64,000 nt of DNA. It comes from an uncultured Psychrobacter sp. (GTDB taxonomy: Bacteria > Pseudomonadota > Gammaproteobacteria > Pseudomonadales > Moraxellaceae). The position numbers were made by a program, and so were the translations under genes. The notes under the pieces were generated by a model that was not told the DNA's origin, ran no database searches, and worked only from the letters and a program-made list of their open reading frames with translations. The stretch's first letter is position 1, and the number at the start of each line of letters is the position of its first letter. The DNA is taken from positions 62,001-126,000 of the forward strand of contig CANMUI010000006.1 of NCBI GenBank assembly GCA_947501045.1, given 5' to 3'. Positions 18,401-25,852 of the stretch are shown here, one piece after another.

Positions 18401-18577
18401 AGCCGCCTGTGTGGTCAGCTCTGGCAGATACTCATAGCCTTGAGCACGCAAATCTTTGATCAGCTCGCGCTCAAGCTCATTTTCGCTTTGGTAGGCTTCG
18501 CTGACCTGATGGGCTTTACGGTACTTATCGAGGACGATAAAGTTATTGGATTCGGCGATGGGGGTGTAGTCAACCAT
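15479..18577 (-). CDS. hsdR: Type I restriction enzyme R subunit (HsdR)
   Basis: 1032-residue ATP-dependent restriction and translocation subunit. An N-terminal PD-(D/E)xK nuclease is visible with Asp151 and E165-x-K167 in VQVELKKRG. Then come SF2 motor motifs: TTGSGKT (308-314), DEAH (408-411), GFTGTPIF, and later GMFLTGFDAPTMNTLFVDK and the QAFSRTNRIY motif VI. The C-terminal helical region would bind the HsdM2S core. The ATG follows AGGAAG and lies within the last 8 nt of prrC, so it is coupled. Order and overlaps give one leftward operon, hsdM-hsdS-prrC-hsdR, as in EcoprrI. No frameshift; the nuclease and motor look intact. Confidence 0.95.
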   Translation of the reverse strand: MVDYTPIAESNNFIVLDKYRKAHQVSEAYQSENELERELIKDLRAQGYEYLPELTTQAAMLVNVRAQLQRLNNVQFTDDEWQRFLLEYLDNPSDNSIDKTRKVHDDYVYDFVFDDGRIQNTYLFDKTHIANNKVQVIKQFAQTGTHANRYDVTILVNGLPLVQVELKKRGIAIREAFNQVHRYSKESFNSDNSLFKYLQLFVISNGTDTRYFANTTKRDKNSFDFTMNWAKSDNTLIKDIKDFTATFFQKTTLLNVLLKYSVFDVSNTLLVMRPYQIAATERILWKINSTYQAKKWSTLESGGYIWHTTGSGKTLTSFKAARLATELDFIEKVFFVVDRKDLDYQTMKEYQRFSPDSVNGSDSTAGLKRNLDKDDNKIIVTTIQKLNNLIKSESDLPIYDKQVVFIFDEAHRSQFGEAQKNLKRKFKKYYQFGFTGTPIFPQNALGAETTASVFGRELHSYVITDAIRDEKVLKFKVDYNDVRPQFKAIESETDEQTLTASENKQLLLHPERIREISTYLLSKFRQKTHRLQGAGKGFNAMFAVSSVDAAKSYYEMLNTLQQDSTQPLKIATIFSFAANEEQQTVGEIVDESFELSAMDSSAKEFLSAAISDYNALFKTNYGVDSKSFQNYYRDLAQRVKNREVDLLIVVGMFLTGFDAPTMNTLFVDKNLRYHGLMQAFSRTNRIYDATKTFGNIVTFRDLEKATIDAITLFGDSNTKNVVLEKSYKEYMAGFTDVVTGKARRGYLEVVKELEARFPNPDEIVTEADKKDFAKLFGEYLRVENILQNYDEFASLKAMQDLDMSDTAAVETFKADHYLDDDDLAALQAIKVPSERSVQDYRSTYNDIRDWIRRERSGNEQDSAVVDWDEVVFEVDLLKSQEINLDYILELIFEHNKQTKDKSALVEEVRRMIRASLGNRAKESLVVDFIHQTNLDNIPDKSSIIEAFFTFAQSEQQREVKEIITDENLNTEAAKRYISASLKREYASENGTELNAILPKLSPLNSQYLTKKQSVLQKIAAFVEKFKGVGGKV

Positions 18578-19784
18578 TTTGCACTTCCTGCTTATTAAAT
18601 CCGTAGGTTTCGACTAAGTACTTCACTAAATCCTCTAACTTTTCCTTATCTTTTTCTTCAATATGCGAGATTTCCTCACCTGCATGGGCAGAATGGCTAG
18701 AGAGATTCATAATTCTACTTGCAAATGGATCAGGAGAACCATCAGCTGTTTTTTTAAGAAGATCTTCCCAACGTTTGTAACCAAGATATGTGGAAGTTTT
18801 TTCCAAAATATTTCTCAAAAAGCTAAAGTGATATTTTTTTATATCTTTAGCTTTTATGGCTTTATCAAGTTCTAATAATAAAAACAAATGATAAGAAAAA
18901 GGATGATCGTTAGAGTTATGGAGCTGGAAAGTATTATCGGTATTTTTCTCTAACCTGTATTTTTCTGATTGACCACGCTTATAAGTCTGCTTTTTTGTTC
19001 CGTCGAGTTTATAATGGTAAAAATCGTTACTAAACTCATTATATAGAACGTTAAAAAACAATGGGCTGTGTGTGGTTATAATGAATTTAAGATCGGTTTT
19101 GTTTGATTTAATCAGATAAGCTATATCAACTGCTAATTCGATTAGATGGCTATCATCAAGCGAACTCACAGGATCATCTATAAATACATATTCAAGTTCG
19201 TTAAAATAGTCGTCATCTCTTTTGCTTGTGTTTAACTCTTTTAAAATACCAATTACTTCTTCAAGTAATGTGAAAAAAATACTCCAAACAAAATTACTCT
19301 CCTCTCCTTTAGATATCTTGACAGGCTTTGACCGATCTGCGCCATCATCATAGGTGAAATTTACCTCTGGATAAGTACTTAAATTAACTCGTCTACCATT
19401 CTGGGTAATTTGTTTGGTTTGTTCAATAAAATTAGGATTTAACTTATCGTTAGTATAGTGTTGAAAGTTTGTCTTGATATTTTGATCTTGTCCTCTATCC
19501 CTAAGGATCCAATCAGTAAATGTATTCGGTTGAATTTTCAGTGTAGGCTCTAAATTGTTATCCCAATAAAAAAGGTCTTCAGTAAAAGCATTATAATAAA
19601 GAATCTTGATACGAGCTAATTCTGTTTGTTCTTCACCATTTTCATTAATAGGTTCCGATACAATCAAATTCCTAAACTCTCTTGAAAGCCGAGTTTTACC
19701 CGTACCATTAAACGCATAAATTAGTTGTACTTTTTTATTAGATTTTTTAAGTTCCTTAGCAATGTCTGTTAATGACTGACTCAT
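18570..19784 (-). CDS. prrC: PrrC-type anticodon nuclease embedded in type I R-M operon
   Basis: 404 residues, close to the 396 of E. coli PrrC, at the same place between hsdS and hsdR. (Numbering from a GTG 12 nt upstream.) The N-terminal ABC-type ATPase has Walker A FNGTGKTR (29-36), the PrrC-characteristic YYNAFTEDLFYWDN (67-80), a signature-like SKGEE (162-166), and Walker B YVFIDDPVSSLDD (203-215). The C-terminal part carries Arg328-x3-Glu332 and a downstream His368, the arrangement of the Arg320/Glu324/His356 ribonuclease triad in PrrC. PrrC cuts tRNA-Lys in the anticodon loop and is held silent by the R-M complex until phage disables restriction. The ATG follows the hsdS stop by 1 nt. 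The gene is visibly more A+T-rich than hsdM and hsdR. Confidence 0.88.
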   Translation of the reverse strand: MSQSLTDIAKELKKSNKKVQLIYAFNGTGKTRLSREFRNLIVSEPINENGEEQTELARIKILYYNAFTEDLFYWDNNLEPTLKIQPNTFTDWILRDRGQDQNIKTNFQHYTNDKLNPNFIEQTKQITQNGRRVNLSTYPEVNFTYDDGADRSKPVKISKGEESNFVWSIFFTLLEEVIGILKELNTSKRDDDYFNELEYVFIDDPVSSLDDSHLIELAVDIAYLIKSNKTDLKFIITTHSPLFFNVLYNEFSNDFYHYKLDGTKKQTYKRGQSEKYRLEKNTDNTFQLHNSNDHPFSYHLFLLLELDKAIKAKDIKKYHFSFLRNILEKTSTYLGYKRWEDLLKKTADGSPDPFASRIMNLSSHSAHAGEEISHIEEKDKEKLEDLVKYLVETYGFNKQEVQNG

Positions 19785-19785
19785 A

Positions 19786-20991
19786 TTAGGTATCACTCTT
19801 TACTTTTGGAAAGCTCAACAATAGCTCTCGATAATACTCATACTGCTGCTGGCGCAACTCAATCTCACGCGGTAAGCCTTCGGTTAATGAGGTGGTTAAC
19901 GTGTCAAATTTGTCTAAGATATCGACGATGCGTTGTTGTTCGGATAAGGGTGGAACGGGAATTTCTATTTTCTTTACTGTCGGAACCGTTAATTGAGGTA
20001 TTCCTCCTTTGGTTCCTGAAATTGGTGTCATGTCTAAAATATAGTTTAGGTAACTAGTTGAAACAATTTCTTTATTTGGCACTAATGTTATTAAACGAAT
20101 AATGGAAGTGAATTTACCTTGCCTTATAGTGTGATAACCAACCTTTGCACCTCTAGCTGAAATAGTTACAGCATCACTTTCAATTTTGTATTCATCTGTA
20201 AAACCGTATAAGCCTTTTTCTCCAGTCGCATTAGCAAAGATTGGATAAGGCAGTTCTTCAGTAGGTTCGGTTTGACCTTTGACGAAAGTTTCTGGCAAGT
20301 CACCACCTGCAGAAATAGAAGAACAAACTTCCTCCAGAGTCATTATTTCAACTTCATTTTTATTAAATGTTAATAATCGATTACGATAGTAGGCATACTG
20401 CTTTTCTCGTGCTAATAATTCTGCGGTAAGCTCTGCGGTAAGCTCTGCGGTAAGGGTGGTAAATGTATCCAAAATTTGCACCACTTTACTTTGGACGGCG
20501 AGAGGGGGAATAGGGAACAAAAAATTTTTAAACCCGCTCATATCAACCGAAGCAAAACTTGACATTGTTGTGTTATTTTTGCACCAATCAGCTAGTAAAA
20601 AGCAATAGTAGAAAACAAACTTTATATCAAATTTATCTAAGTATTCAGGCTTTAAACTCAAATTAGTGAATCTCTGGTTAGATAAATAAGGAACAGTAAC
20701 TAAAGCATGTTCGCCAATCGTTGCAGATGTTGCCATTATGATTGAATTGGCTGGGAACAACTTTCCTCCCTTTACGCCTTTTGAAGAAACCTTTTGTAGA
20801 GAGTCATTAAGAACTTGTCCATTCTCACGAATATCTTCCATTCTAAACCAAGGGATTGTGCCATTTTCCCAAAACTCACTTTTAGACTTTGAAGGAGTAT
20901 AGCCGTTTTTCAGATTAAAAATTTCTGAGACTTCTTGCCACTCAATTTCAACCCCATCAAGCAACTTTTCTAAATAGTTTAACTCACTCAT
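19786..20991 (-). CDS. hsdS: Type I specificity subunit (HsdS), IC-like
   Basis: 401 residues with two target-recognition domains (about 12-160 and 215-370), each followed by a conserved helical spacer. The central spacer, residues 165-212, contains three TAEL tetrapeptides (181-192) then LLAREKQYAYYRNRLL. The distal spacer reads LTEGLPREIELRQQQYEYYRELLL. The TAEL array is the hallmark of type IC subunits such as EcoR124, where copy number sets the spacing between the two half-sites. Start overlaps hsdM by 4 nt (ATGA). Recognition sequence cannot be deduced from the domains by eye. Intact, no frameshift. Confidence 0.93.
   Translation of the reverse strand: MSELNYLEKLLDGVEIEWQEVSEIFNLKNGYTPSKSKSEFWENGTIPWFRMEDIRENGQVLNDSLQKVSSKGVKGGKLFPANSIIMATSATIGEHALVTVPYLSNQRFTNLSLKPEYLDKFDIKFVFYYCFLLADWCKNNTTMSSFASVDMSGFKNFLFPIPPLAVQSKVVQILDTFTTLTAELTAELTAELLAREKQYAYYRNRLLTFNKNEVEIMTLEEVCSSISAGGDLPETFVKGQTEPTEELPYPIFANATGEKGLYGFTDEYKIESDAVTISARGAKVGYHTIRQGKFTSIIRLITLVPNKEIVSTSYLNYILDMTPISGTKGGIPQLTVPTVKKIEIPVPPLSEQQRIVDILDKFDTLTTSLTEGLPREIELRQQQYEYYRELLLSFPKVKSDT
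20420..20455 (-). repeat. Three 12-bp tandem units encoding TAEL in hsdS
   Basis: The plus-strand unit TCTGCGGTAAGC occurs three times in tandem, with the last base of the third unit changed. Each unit encodes one TAEL tetrapeptide of the central helix. Gain or loss of a unit keeps the frame and changes helix length, which in EcoR124I/II (two versus three TAEL) changes the spacer of the recognition site by one base pair. Confidence 0.9.
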
Positions 20992-22547
20992 GCTTGAGAC
21001 TCCGACCCTTCGATCTCTGCAACGATCACATCAATATCCTTACGCAGCTGATCGATATTGGCAACGGTGGTTTTTAGCTCAGCATTGAGTTTATCGATGT
21101 CGATAACTTCGCGCGTGTCCTCAGCTTCGACATAAGCGCTGACCGACAGATTATAATCATTAGCAGCGATAGCGCTATTGTCCACACTGGCAGCGAGATA
21201 ATCAGTGTCTTCTTTACTATCAAATAATTCCATAATTTGCGCGATATGCGCGTCGGTTAAGACGTTGGTATTGGTCTCAGATTTAAACAGCGAGCTGGCA
21301 TCGATAAACTGGGTTTTGCTATCGGTTTTGTGTTTGGAGAGTACCAAAATATTGACCGCGATGGAGGTGCCAAAGAATAGATTGGACGCCAGCGATATTA
21401 TGCTCTCCACGTAATTATTATCGACTAAATACTCCCGAATCTTTTTCTCCGCACCGCCGCGATAAAAAATACCCGGGAAGCAGACAATCGCCGCGCGCCC
21501 TTTACTCGATAGATAGCTGAGCGCATGGAGCACAAAAGCAAAGTCCGCCTTGGACTTGGGCGCAAGTACGCCCGCTGGCGCAAAACGCTCATCGTTGATT
21601 AAAGTCGGATCGTCGCTGCCGATCCACTTGACCGAATAGGGCGGATTGGAGACGATCGCGTCAAAGGGTTTGTCATCGCCAAAGTGCGGATTGAGTAGGG
21701 TATTGCCAAGGGTGATATTGAACTTGTCGTAATTGATGTTATGCAAAAACATATTCATACGCGCAAGGTTATAGGTGGTGTGATTGATCTCTTGTCCAAA
21801 GAACCCGTCTTCGATGATATGGGCGTCAAAGTGCTTTTTGGCTTGCAAGAGGAGCGAGCCTGAGCCTGCCGCTGGATCGTAGATTTTATTCACCGTTTCT
21901 TGCTTATGCATGGCTAATTGTGCGATAAGCTTCGAGACGTTTTGCGGGGTAAAGAACTCGCCACCAGACTTGCCCGCATTAGCTGCGTAGTTTGAGATCA
22001 AAAACTCATAAGCATCACCGAACAGATCGATCTGATTGTCCGCGAACTTATTGAAGCTCAGCTTGTCGACGCCTTTGAGCACCGCAGCAAGGCGGGTGTT
22101 TTTATCCGCGACCGTATTACCAAGACGGTTACTGGTGGTATCGAAATCGGCAAATAAACCTTTGATATCAGGCTCGGAAGGGTAACCATTCGCTGAGGAC
22201 TCAATGGCGTTAAATGTCGCCGCCAAATCCGTGTTTAGGTTATCATTTTTGTGTGCCGTTGCCGCAACATTGGCGAACAGCTGACTTGGATAAATAAAAT
22301 AACCCTTGGTCTTAATCGCATCGTCTTTTATCATCTCGATACGCTCGTCATCATCAGCGAACTCGGCATAATCAATACTTTCATCATCGCCTTCTATGTA
22401 GCTAATGAAGTTCTCACTGATAAAACGATAAAACAGCGTGCCGAGCACATACTGCTTAAAATCCCAGCCATCAACTGAACCGCGAACCTCGTTAGCGATT
22501 TGCCATATTTGGCGTTGGAGTTCGGCGCGTTGCTGGGTACTGGTCAT
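20988..22547 (-). CDS. hsdM: Type I modification methylase (HsdM)
   Basis: 519-residue N6-adenine methyltransferase subunit. Visible are the N-terminal helical domain (QIWQIANEVRGSVDGWDFKQYVLG), SGGEFFTPQNVSKLIAQL, AdoMet motif DPAAGSGSLLLQA (224-236) and catalytic NPPY (301-304). With HsdS it forms the modification enzyme and, with HsdR, the restriction complex. First gene of the leftward operon; a 160-bp A+T-rich space upstream presumably holds its promoter. The C-terminal coiled region (LNAELKTTVANIDQLRKDIDVIVAEIE) is typical. Length and motifs are complete. Confidence 0.95.
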   Translation of the reverse strand: MTSTQQRAELQRQIWQIANEVRGSVDGWDFKQYVLGTLFYRFISENFISYIEGDDESIDYAEFADDDERIEMIKDDAIKTKGYFIYPSQLFANVAATAHKNDNLNTDLAATFNAIESSANGYPSEPDIKGLFADFDTTSNRLGNTVADKNTRLAAVLKGVDKLSFNKFADNQIDLFGDAYEFLISNYAANAGKSGGEFFTPQNVSKLIAQLAMHKQETVNKIYDPAAGSGSLLLQAKKHFDAHIIEDGFFGQEINHTTYNLARMNMFLHNINYDKFNITLGNTLLNPHFGDDKPFDAIVSNPPYSVKWIGSDDPTLINDERFAPAGVLAPKSKADFAFVLHALSYLSSKGRAAIVCFPGIFYRGGAEKKIREYLVDNNYVESIISLASNLFFGTSIAVNILVLSKHKTDSKTQFIDASSLFKSETNTNVLTDAHIAQIMELFDSKEDTDYLAASVDNSAIAANDYNLSVSAYVEAEDTREVIDIDKLNAELKTTVANIDQLRKDIDVIVAEIEGSESQA

Positions 22548-22707
22548 TGCAAGTCCTATAAATCAATAAATTATTAAGGTAAGTAGGATACTATTTAGCG
22601 ACTGGTTTTGACACTAATTTCTAGCCTAGACAGGCAGCCACATTACTCAATCAATAAAAACTAAATGAGCATCGTAGTATACCTTAGGTACATAAATTGA
22701 GCGAGAC

Positions 22708-23043
22708 GTGGCAAAGCAATTTTATCGCTTAGAAAAAGTCGGTGAGGGTAGTATTAAGCTCAGTAATGGAGAGACAAAAGACCTAAAAGGGTCTACGGAC
22801 GTCGGTACAGGTCAGGCCGAAGCCACTGATCATGTCTCTAAGATGGTCATGGAGCTAAATCAAGCTTATGCTACTGACTTTACACCAGTCGATCAGATGT
22901 TCTTTGATCAAATAGTACAAGGGGCGCTCAATGATGAGTCTATCGTTCAAGCTATGAAGGCCAGTACTTTAGGTAGCTTTACTGATATTTTAGTGACTAG
23001 ACTAGTCAGATTATTTATAAAGCGTACTGACAAACGTGAATAG
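22708..23043 (+). pseudogene. C-terminal remnant of a different type I HsdR
   Basis: 111 codons beginning at a GTG with no ribosome site. The translation resembles the very end of another HsdR subtype: FYRLEKVGEGSIKLSNGE, then a DVGTGQA-like segment, a helix with NQAYATDFTPVDQMFFDQIV, and DESIVQAMKASTLGSF. Such C-termini normally read as a variant of RLxK..EG.I.L..GE..xLxGPTEVGTG...FGTDFT.ADQLFFDQI. It is not related to the intact hsdR tail at 15479 and runs in the opposite direction. Everything upstream that would encode nuclease and motor is missing, so it is a deletion remnant rather than a gene. Weak similarity to the expected last residues continues past its stop codon. Confidence 0.7.
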
Positions 23044-23197
23044 ATTAAACCAAATTTTGCTAAGTAGCCTTATGAGCAAGAGCAGTTATTTTGATTACGC
23101 TATTGAATATAAGTCGAGTTAGTTAAAATGAGATAGTATAGAAGAATGTATTAGATTAACTAGGTATTGTAAGGCAGCACCTAAATAAAAATAGTAA

Positions 23198-23219
23198 TAT
23201 ATAACCGTATTGTTATATA
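23198..23219. promoter_or_regulatory. Palindromic operator candidate for higBA
   Basis: TATATAAC - CGTATT - GTTATATA, perfect 8-bp arms, 26 bp before the toxin start codon and overlapping the probable promoter. HigA-type antitoxins repress their own operon by binding such dyads. Confidence 0.6.
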
Positions 23220-23244
23220 ATAATGATTAGATAAGAGATATCCT

Positions 23245-23604
23245 ATGTATGATGTTATATTTGCTCCCGAATTTACAAGGTGGCTTGAATCGTTAAATCA
23301 ATCTGAGAAAGAAGATGTATTAGCCGCTTTAGTGGTTCTACGTCAATACGGACATCAGCTAGGTAGACCTCATGCTGATACACTAAAAAATAGTGAATTG
23401 ACTAATTTAAAAGAGCTACGTATCCAGCATTCAGGTAAGCCTTATCGCGCTTTTTATATCTTTGACCCCTATAGACAGGCGGTTATGCTATGCGGCGGTG
23501 ACAAAACCGGAGATAAGCGTTTTTATAAGCGTATGATACCGATAGCAGAAAATATCTATCATACGTATTTGAAAACGCTAGATCGTAAGGAGAATAAAAG
23601 ATGA
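23245..23604 (+). CDS. higB: HigB-like (RelE superfamily, Gp49) toxin
   Basis: 119-residue basic protein with the Gp49/HigB pattern: FTRWLESLNQSEKEDVLAALVVL, LGRPHADTLKNSELTNLKELRI, YRAFYIFDPYRQAVMLCGGDK and a C-terminal KRFYKRMIPIAE. Members cut mRNA at the ribosome. The toxin gene comes first and overlaps the antitoxin gene by 4 nt (ATGA), the reversed order typical of higBA. Directly follows the hsdR remnant, within the defence region. Start ATG is 5-6 nt after a weak AGAGAT-type site. Confidence 0.85.
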   Translation: MYDVIFAPEFTRWLESLNQSEKEDVLAALVVLRQYGHQLGRPHADTLKNSELTNLKELRIQHSGKPYRAFYIFDPYRQAVMLCGGDKTGDKRFYKRMIPIAENIYHTYLKTLDRKENKR

Positions 23605-23900
23605 ACGACTTTATAAGTTTAGATAATTATTTGGCAAAAATGCCAGCAAATAGTCAAAACCGTATCAATGATAAAGCCAAACGTTTAAGCCAGTCCATTG
23701 AGCTTGCCAAACTAAGACAAATGAGTAATTTAAAACAGACTGAGCTTGCAGAAATGATGGGTGTATCACAAGCGAGTATTTCAAAGGTAGAGAGTGGTAA
23801 AGATATTCAGCTATCAACTCTACAAAACTACGTACAGTCGTTAGGTGGTGAAGTAGTCATTACCGCTAAAATGCCTGATGGTGACATCATATTGATGTAA
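23601..23900 (+). CDS. higA: HigA-like XRE antitoxin
   Basis: 99 residues with an XRE helix-turn-helix: LKQTELAEMMGVSQASISKVESGKD (about residues 44-68), followed by a strand-rich tail (LGGEVVITAKMPDGDIILM). It should neutralise the adjacent toxin and repress the operon through the palindrome at 23198. Translationally coupled to the toxin gene. Followed by a hairpin terminator. Confidence 0.87.
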   Translation: MNDFISLDNYLAKMPANSQNRINDKAKRLSQSIELAKLRQMSNLKQTELAEMMGVSQASISKVESGKDIQLSTLQNYVQSLGGEVVITAKMPDGDIILM

Positions 23901-23943
23901 TATTTGATAGGTTTAAACTTAGCTCGAACAGCATCCAAAAAAC

Positions 23944-23970
23944 ACCGCTAACAACAGCTAGCGGTATTTT
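23944..23970 (+). terminator. Hairpin terminator after higBA
   Basis: ACCGCTA and TAGCGGT perfect arms around an 8-nt loop, followed by ATTTTAAT. Moderate T-tract; 44 nt after the antitoxin stop. Confidence 0.6.
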
Positions 23971-24054
23971 AATACTATTCTTATACTGTGTCATCGGTAC
24001 TCAAAACTACCTAAAACCATAACAGCCATCTAGTAAACCAGACAGCTTTACCAA

Positions 24055-24939
24055 TCAACTATCTTCCCCCTCATGCGCCAAAGCAAACTCCCTAATATAA
24101 TCGCTCACCTGCTCCGGATGACTCAACTGCCCCCAATGATTGGCCTCAATCTCCACGACTTTTAGATCCTCTACCCAGTTTTCCATCTCTTCAATATAAG
24201 TCGGTCTAACATAATTGTCTTCAGTCAGCACAATCGCTTGTACCGGACACTGCGCGTAGCGTGGACGCGGATTTAGGGTACGCGGTAAAAAGTTAGCGCG
24301 GTAAAGCTTAATCCCGTATTCGCCATTTTTGGTGACGTATGAATTGAATGGAATATCTGAGCAGTCCTGAACTTCCTTGACATACTCTTGCCACTTCTTG
24401 GGTGAATAAAATTTCCAAAACATAGGACCGATAAAGGGTAGATGAAAAGCGCCCACGTACCAAGAGTGCCTGAGCAAAGCGGCCATACGCAGCGGCGATT
24501 GTTTAGCCATCCGGCGCAGTAAAAATCCAGCATGATCAAGGCTGGGCCCAGACATCGAAGAGTAAGACAAGATGTGACCGGCAAAGTTAGGATCGGTGAC
24601 CGTCTCCCAGCATTGCAGCGAGCCCCAATCATGGGCCGCTAAATGAAACGGCTTGTCGTCTAATAGCTGTTTGCTCACAGCTTTTAGATCATCATTGAGC
24701 TGCGAGAGCCGATAAGACTCTAAGGATTCGAGATGATCGGACGCACCTGCACCGCGCACATCGTAGGCGATAACATAGAAATCATCGATCAGATTTGGGA
24801 TCACCTTTTGCCAAATATCGTGCTGGTCTGGATAGCCGTGTACTAGTATTAGAGGCGGATTATTCTTATCGCCATAGCTAAAGGCGGCAAGCTTGATTCC
24901 GTCGCTGGTATTCACCGTGTGCCGAGTTTCTTGTAGCAT
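24055..24939 (-). CDS. Alpha/beta hydrolase (epoxide hydrolase/haloalkane dehalogenase-like)
   Basis: 294 residues with an alpha/beta-hydrolase core: oxyanion-side HGYPD (34-38), YDVRGAGASD (59-68), nucleophile elbow AAHDWGS with Asp104, and late NHWGQLSHPEQV supplying the catalytic His. An Asp nucleophile in HDWG places it with epoxide hydrolases and dehalogenases rather than serine esterases. A cap domain occupies about 130-215. Substrate unknown. The ATG follows AAGGA by 7 nt. It is transcribed alone, towards the higBA terminator. Confidence 0.75.
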   Translation of the reverse strand: MLQETRHTVNTSDGIKLAAFSYGDKNNPPLILVHGYPDQHDIWQKVIPNLIDDFYVIAYDVRGAGASDHLESLESYRLSQLNDDLKAVSKQLLDDKPFHLAAHDWGSLQCWETVTDPNFAGHILSYSSMSGPSLDHAGFLLRRMAKQSPLRMAALLRHSWYVGAFHLPFIGPMFWKFYSPKKWQEYVKEVQDCSDIPFNSYVTKNGEYGIKLYRANFLPRTLNPRPRYAQCPVQAIVLTEDNYVRPTYIEEMENWVEDLKVVEIEANHWGQLSHPEQVSDYIREFALAHEGEDS

Positions 24940-25124
24940 AATTTTTCCTTATCGTTATTCTTATGGAAAGTTAACTAAATCAAATAATATCTAAGACTCT
25001 TACTACTATAAGCGCTAGAAAAATTATTGTTATAGGAATTACTTTACGTTGTTTATCTTTTACGTTAAACAGAGTAGGGATATTTTTATTATTATTCAAC
25101 GTACTTAGTAATCAGCAGACAAGA

Positions 25125-25156
25125 AAAAGGCTTCCAAGTTATCTTGGAAGCCTTTT
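25125..25156 (-). terminator. Strong terminator of the tRNA-Cys/tRNA-Leu unit
   Basis: A 14-bp perfect stem (AAAAGGCTTCCAAG with its complement) and a 4-nt loop. Read leftward it ends in TTTTTCTTG, immediately after the tRNA-Leu 3' end. Confidence 0.85.
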
Positions 25157-25163
25157 AATATAA

Positions 25164-25250
25164 TGGTACCCGGAGCCGGACTTGAACCGGCACGATCTTT
25201 CGATCGAGGGATTTTAAATCCCTTGTGTCTACCAATTTCACCACCCGGGC
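25164..25250 (-). tRNA. tRNA-Leu (anticodon UAA)
   Basis: 87 nt including encoded CCA. Read leftward: GCCCGGG acceptor arm, a D-arm TGGTGAAATTGGTAGACA, anticodon stem GGGAT/ATCCC with loop TTTAAAA giving anticodon TAA, a long class II variable arm (CGATCGAAAGATCG), and TTCAAGTC in the T-loop. Acceptor pairs are complete with two G-U pairs. It follows tRNA-Cys on the same strand, an order also found in the E. coli glyW-cysT-leuZ operon. Confidence 0.96.
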
Positions 25251-25397
25251 AAAACTTGTGTTATCTATTTGGCAACCAGTTGATAGACCGTCTGGTTACT
25301 AGATAAGTGCTCGCTATTATAATCCGTTATATCAATAATGCAAGTCAAAATTAATGCAATTATTATAAAAACTGACCAAATAGCTATGCTAAATAAA

Positions 25398-25471
25398 TGG
25401 AGGCTGGGGTCGGAATCGAACCGGCGTCTACGGATTTGCAATCCGCTGCATAACCACTGTGCTACCCAGCC
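25398..25471 (-). tRNA. tRNA-Cys (anticodon GCA)
   Basis: 74 nt including encoded CCA. Read leftward: GGCTGGG acceptor, GTAGCACAGTGGTTATGCAG D-arm, anticodon stem CGGAT/ATCCG with loop TTGCAAA giving anticodon GCA, and TTCGATTCC T-arm. It is 147 nt upstream of tRNA-Leu and probably co-transcribed with it. Confidence 0.96.
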
Positions 25472-25656
25472 AATCAAGGTGACCTATATTAGCAAAAATA
25501 ATTCAAATTACAAGCTATTTTTTGACTAAATGCAGTCTATTTTTGCCTCATTATTATAGTCTGACTTAGTAATGACGCTATAGAGCAGCTATACAGTCCT
25601 AGCCATTTAGGCTTAGCAACTTAATATCAGTAATTTAATATCGGTAACTTAAGCAG

Positions 25657-25791
25657 CTAAACAATGTCTTTATTATTACGCTTAGCCTTTTTGATGTCGC
25701 GATAAGTGGCCGTACAGATCAGTACCAGTACCCCAAGGGTAATCGCCGGCCAGATCAAAATATAAAAGCCATAGAGTAGTGTGTTATCCAT
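25657..25791 (-). CDS. 44-residue membrane protein, small subunit of the adjacent symporter
   Basis: A short gene with a strong ribosome site (AAGGAG, 6 nt before ATG). The product has one transmembrane helix (about residues 8-28, YILIWPAITLGVLVLICTA) followed by a basic cytoplasmic tail, YRDIKKAKRNNKD. It starts 61 nt after the sodium:solute symporter gene on the same strand. Tiny single-helix companions of this kind accompany certain SSS transporters and are annotated as putative transporter small subunits. A role in assembly or activity of the symporter is inferred. Confidence 0.75.
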   Translation of the reverse strand: MDNTLLYGFYILIWPAITLGVLVLICTATYRDIKKAKRNNKDIV

Positions 25792-25852
25792 GTTATCTCC
25801 TTATTAGTATGAGAAGTTATTAACGGCCAGCACATAAGACTGACCGTATTTG

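Noticed and set aside
20420..20455. CRISPR-like or satellite repeat
   Set aside because: The three units are only 12 bp with no spacers and are in frame inside hsdS, encoding the TAEL helix.
22708..23043. A stand-alone hypothetical protein gene
   Set aside because: Its translation reads as the tail of an HsdR protein and it starts at a GTG without a ribosome site, so it is treated as a remnant.
15400..23900. Prophage or integrative element
   Set aside because: No integrase, transposase or phage structural gene was found, and no direct repeat at both ends of the defence region; tRNA genes lie more than 1 kb away without a visible duplicated end.
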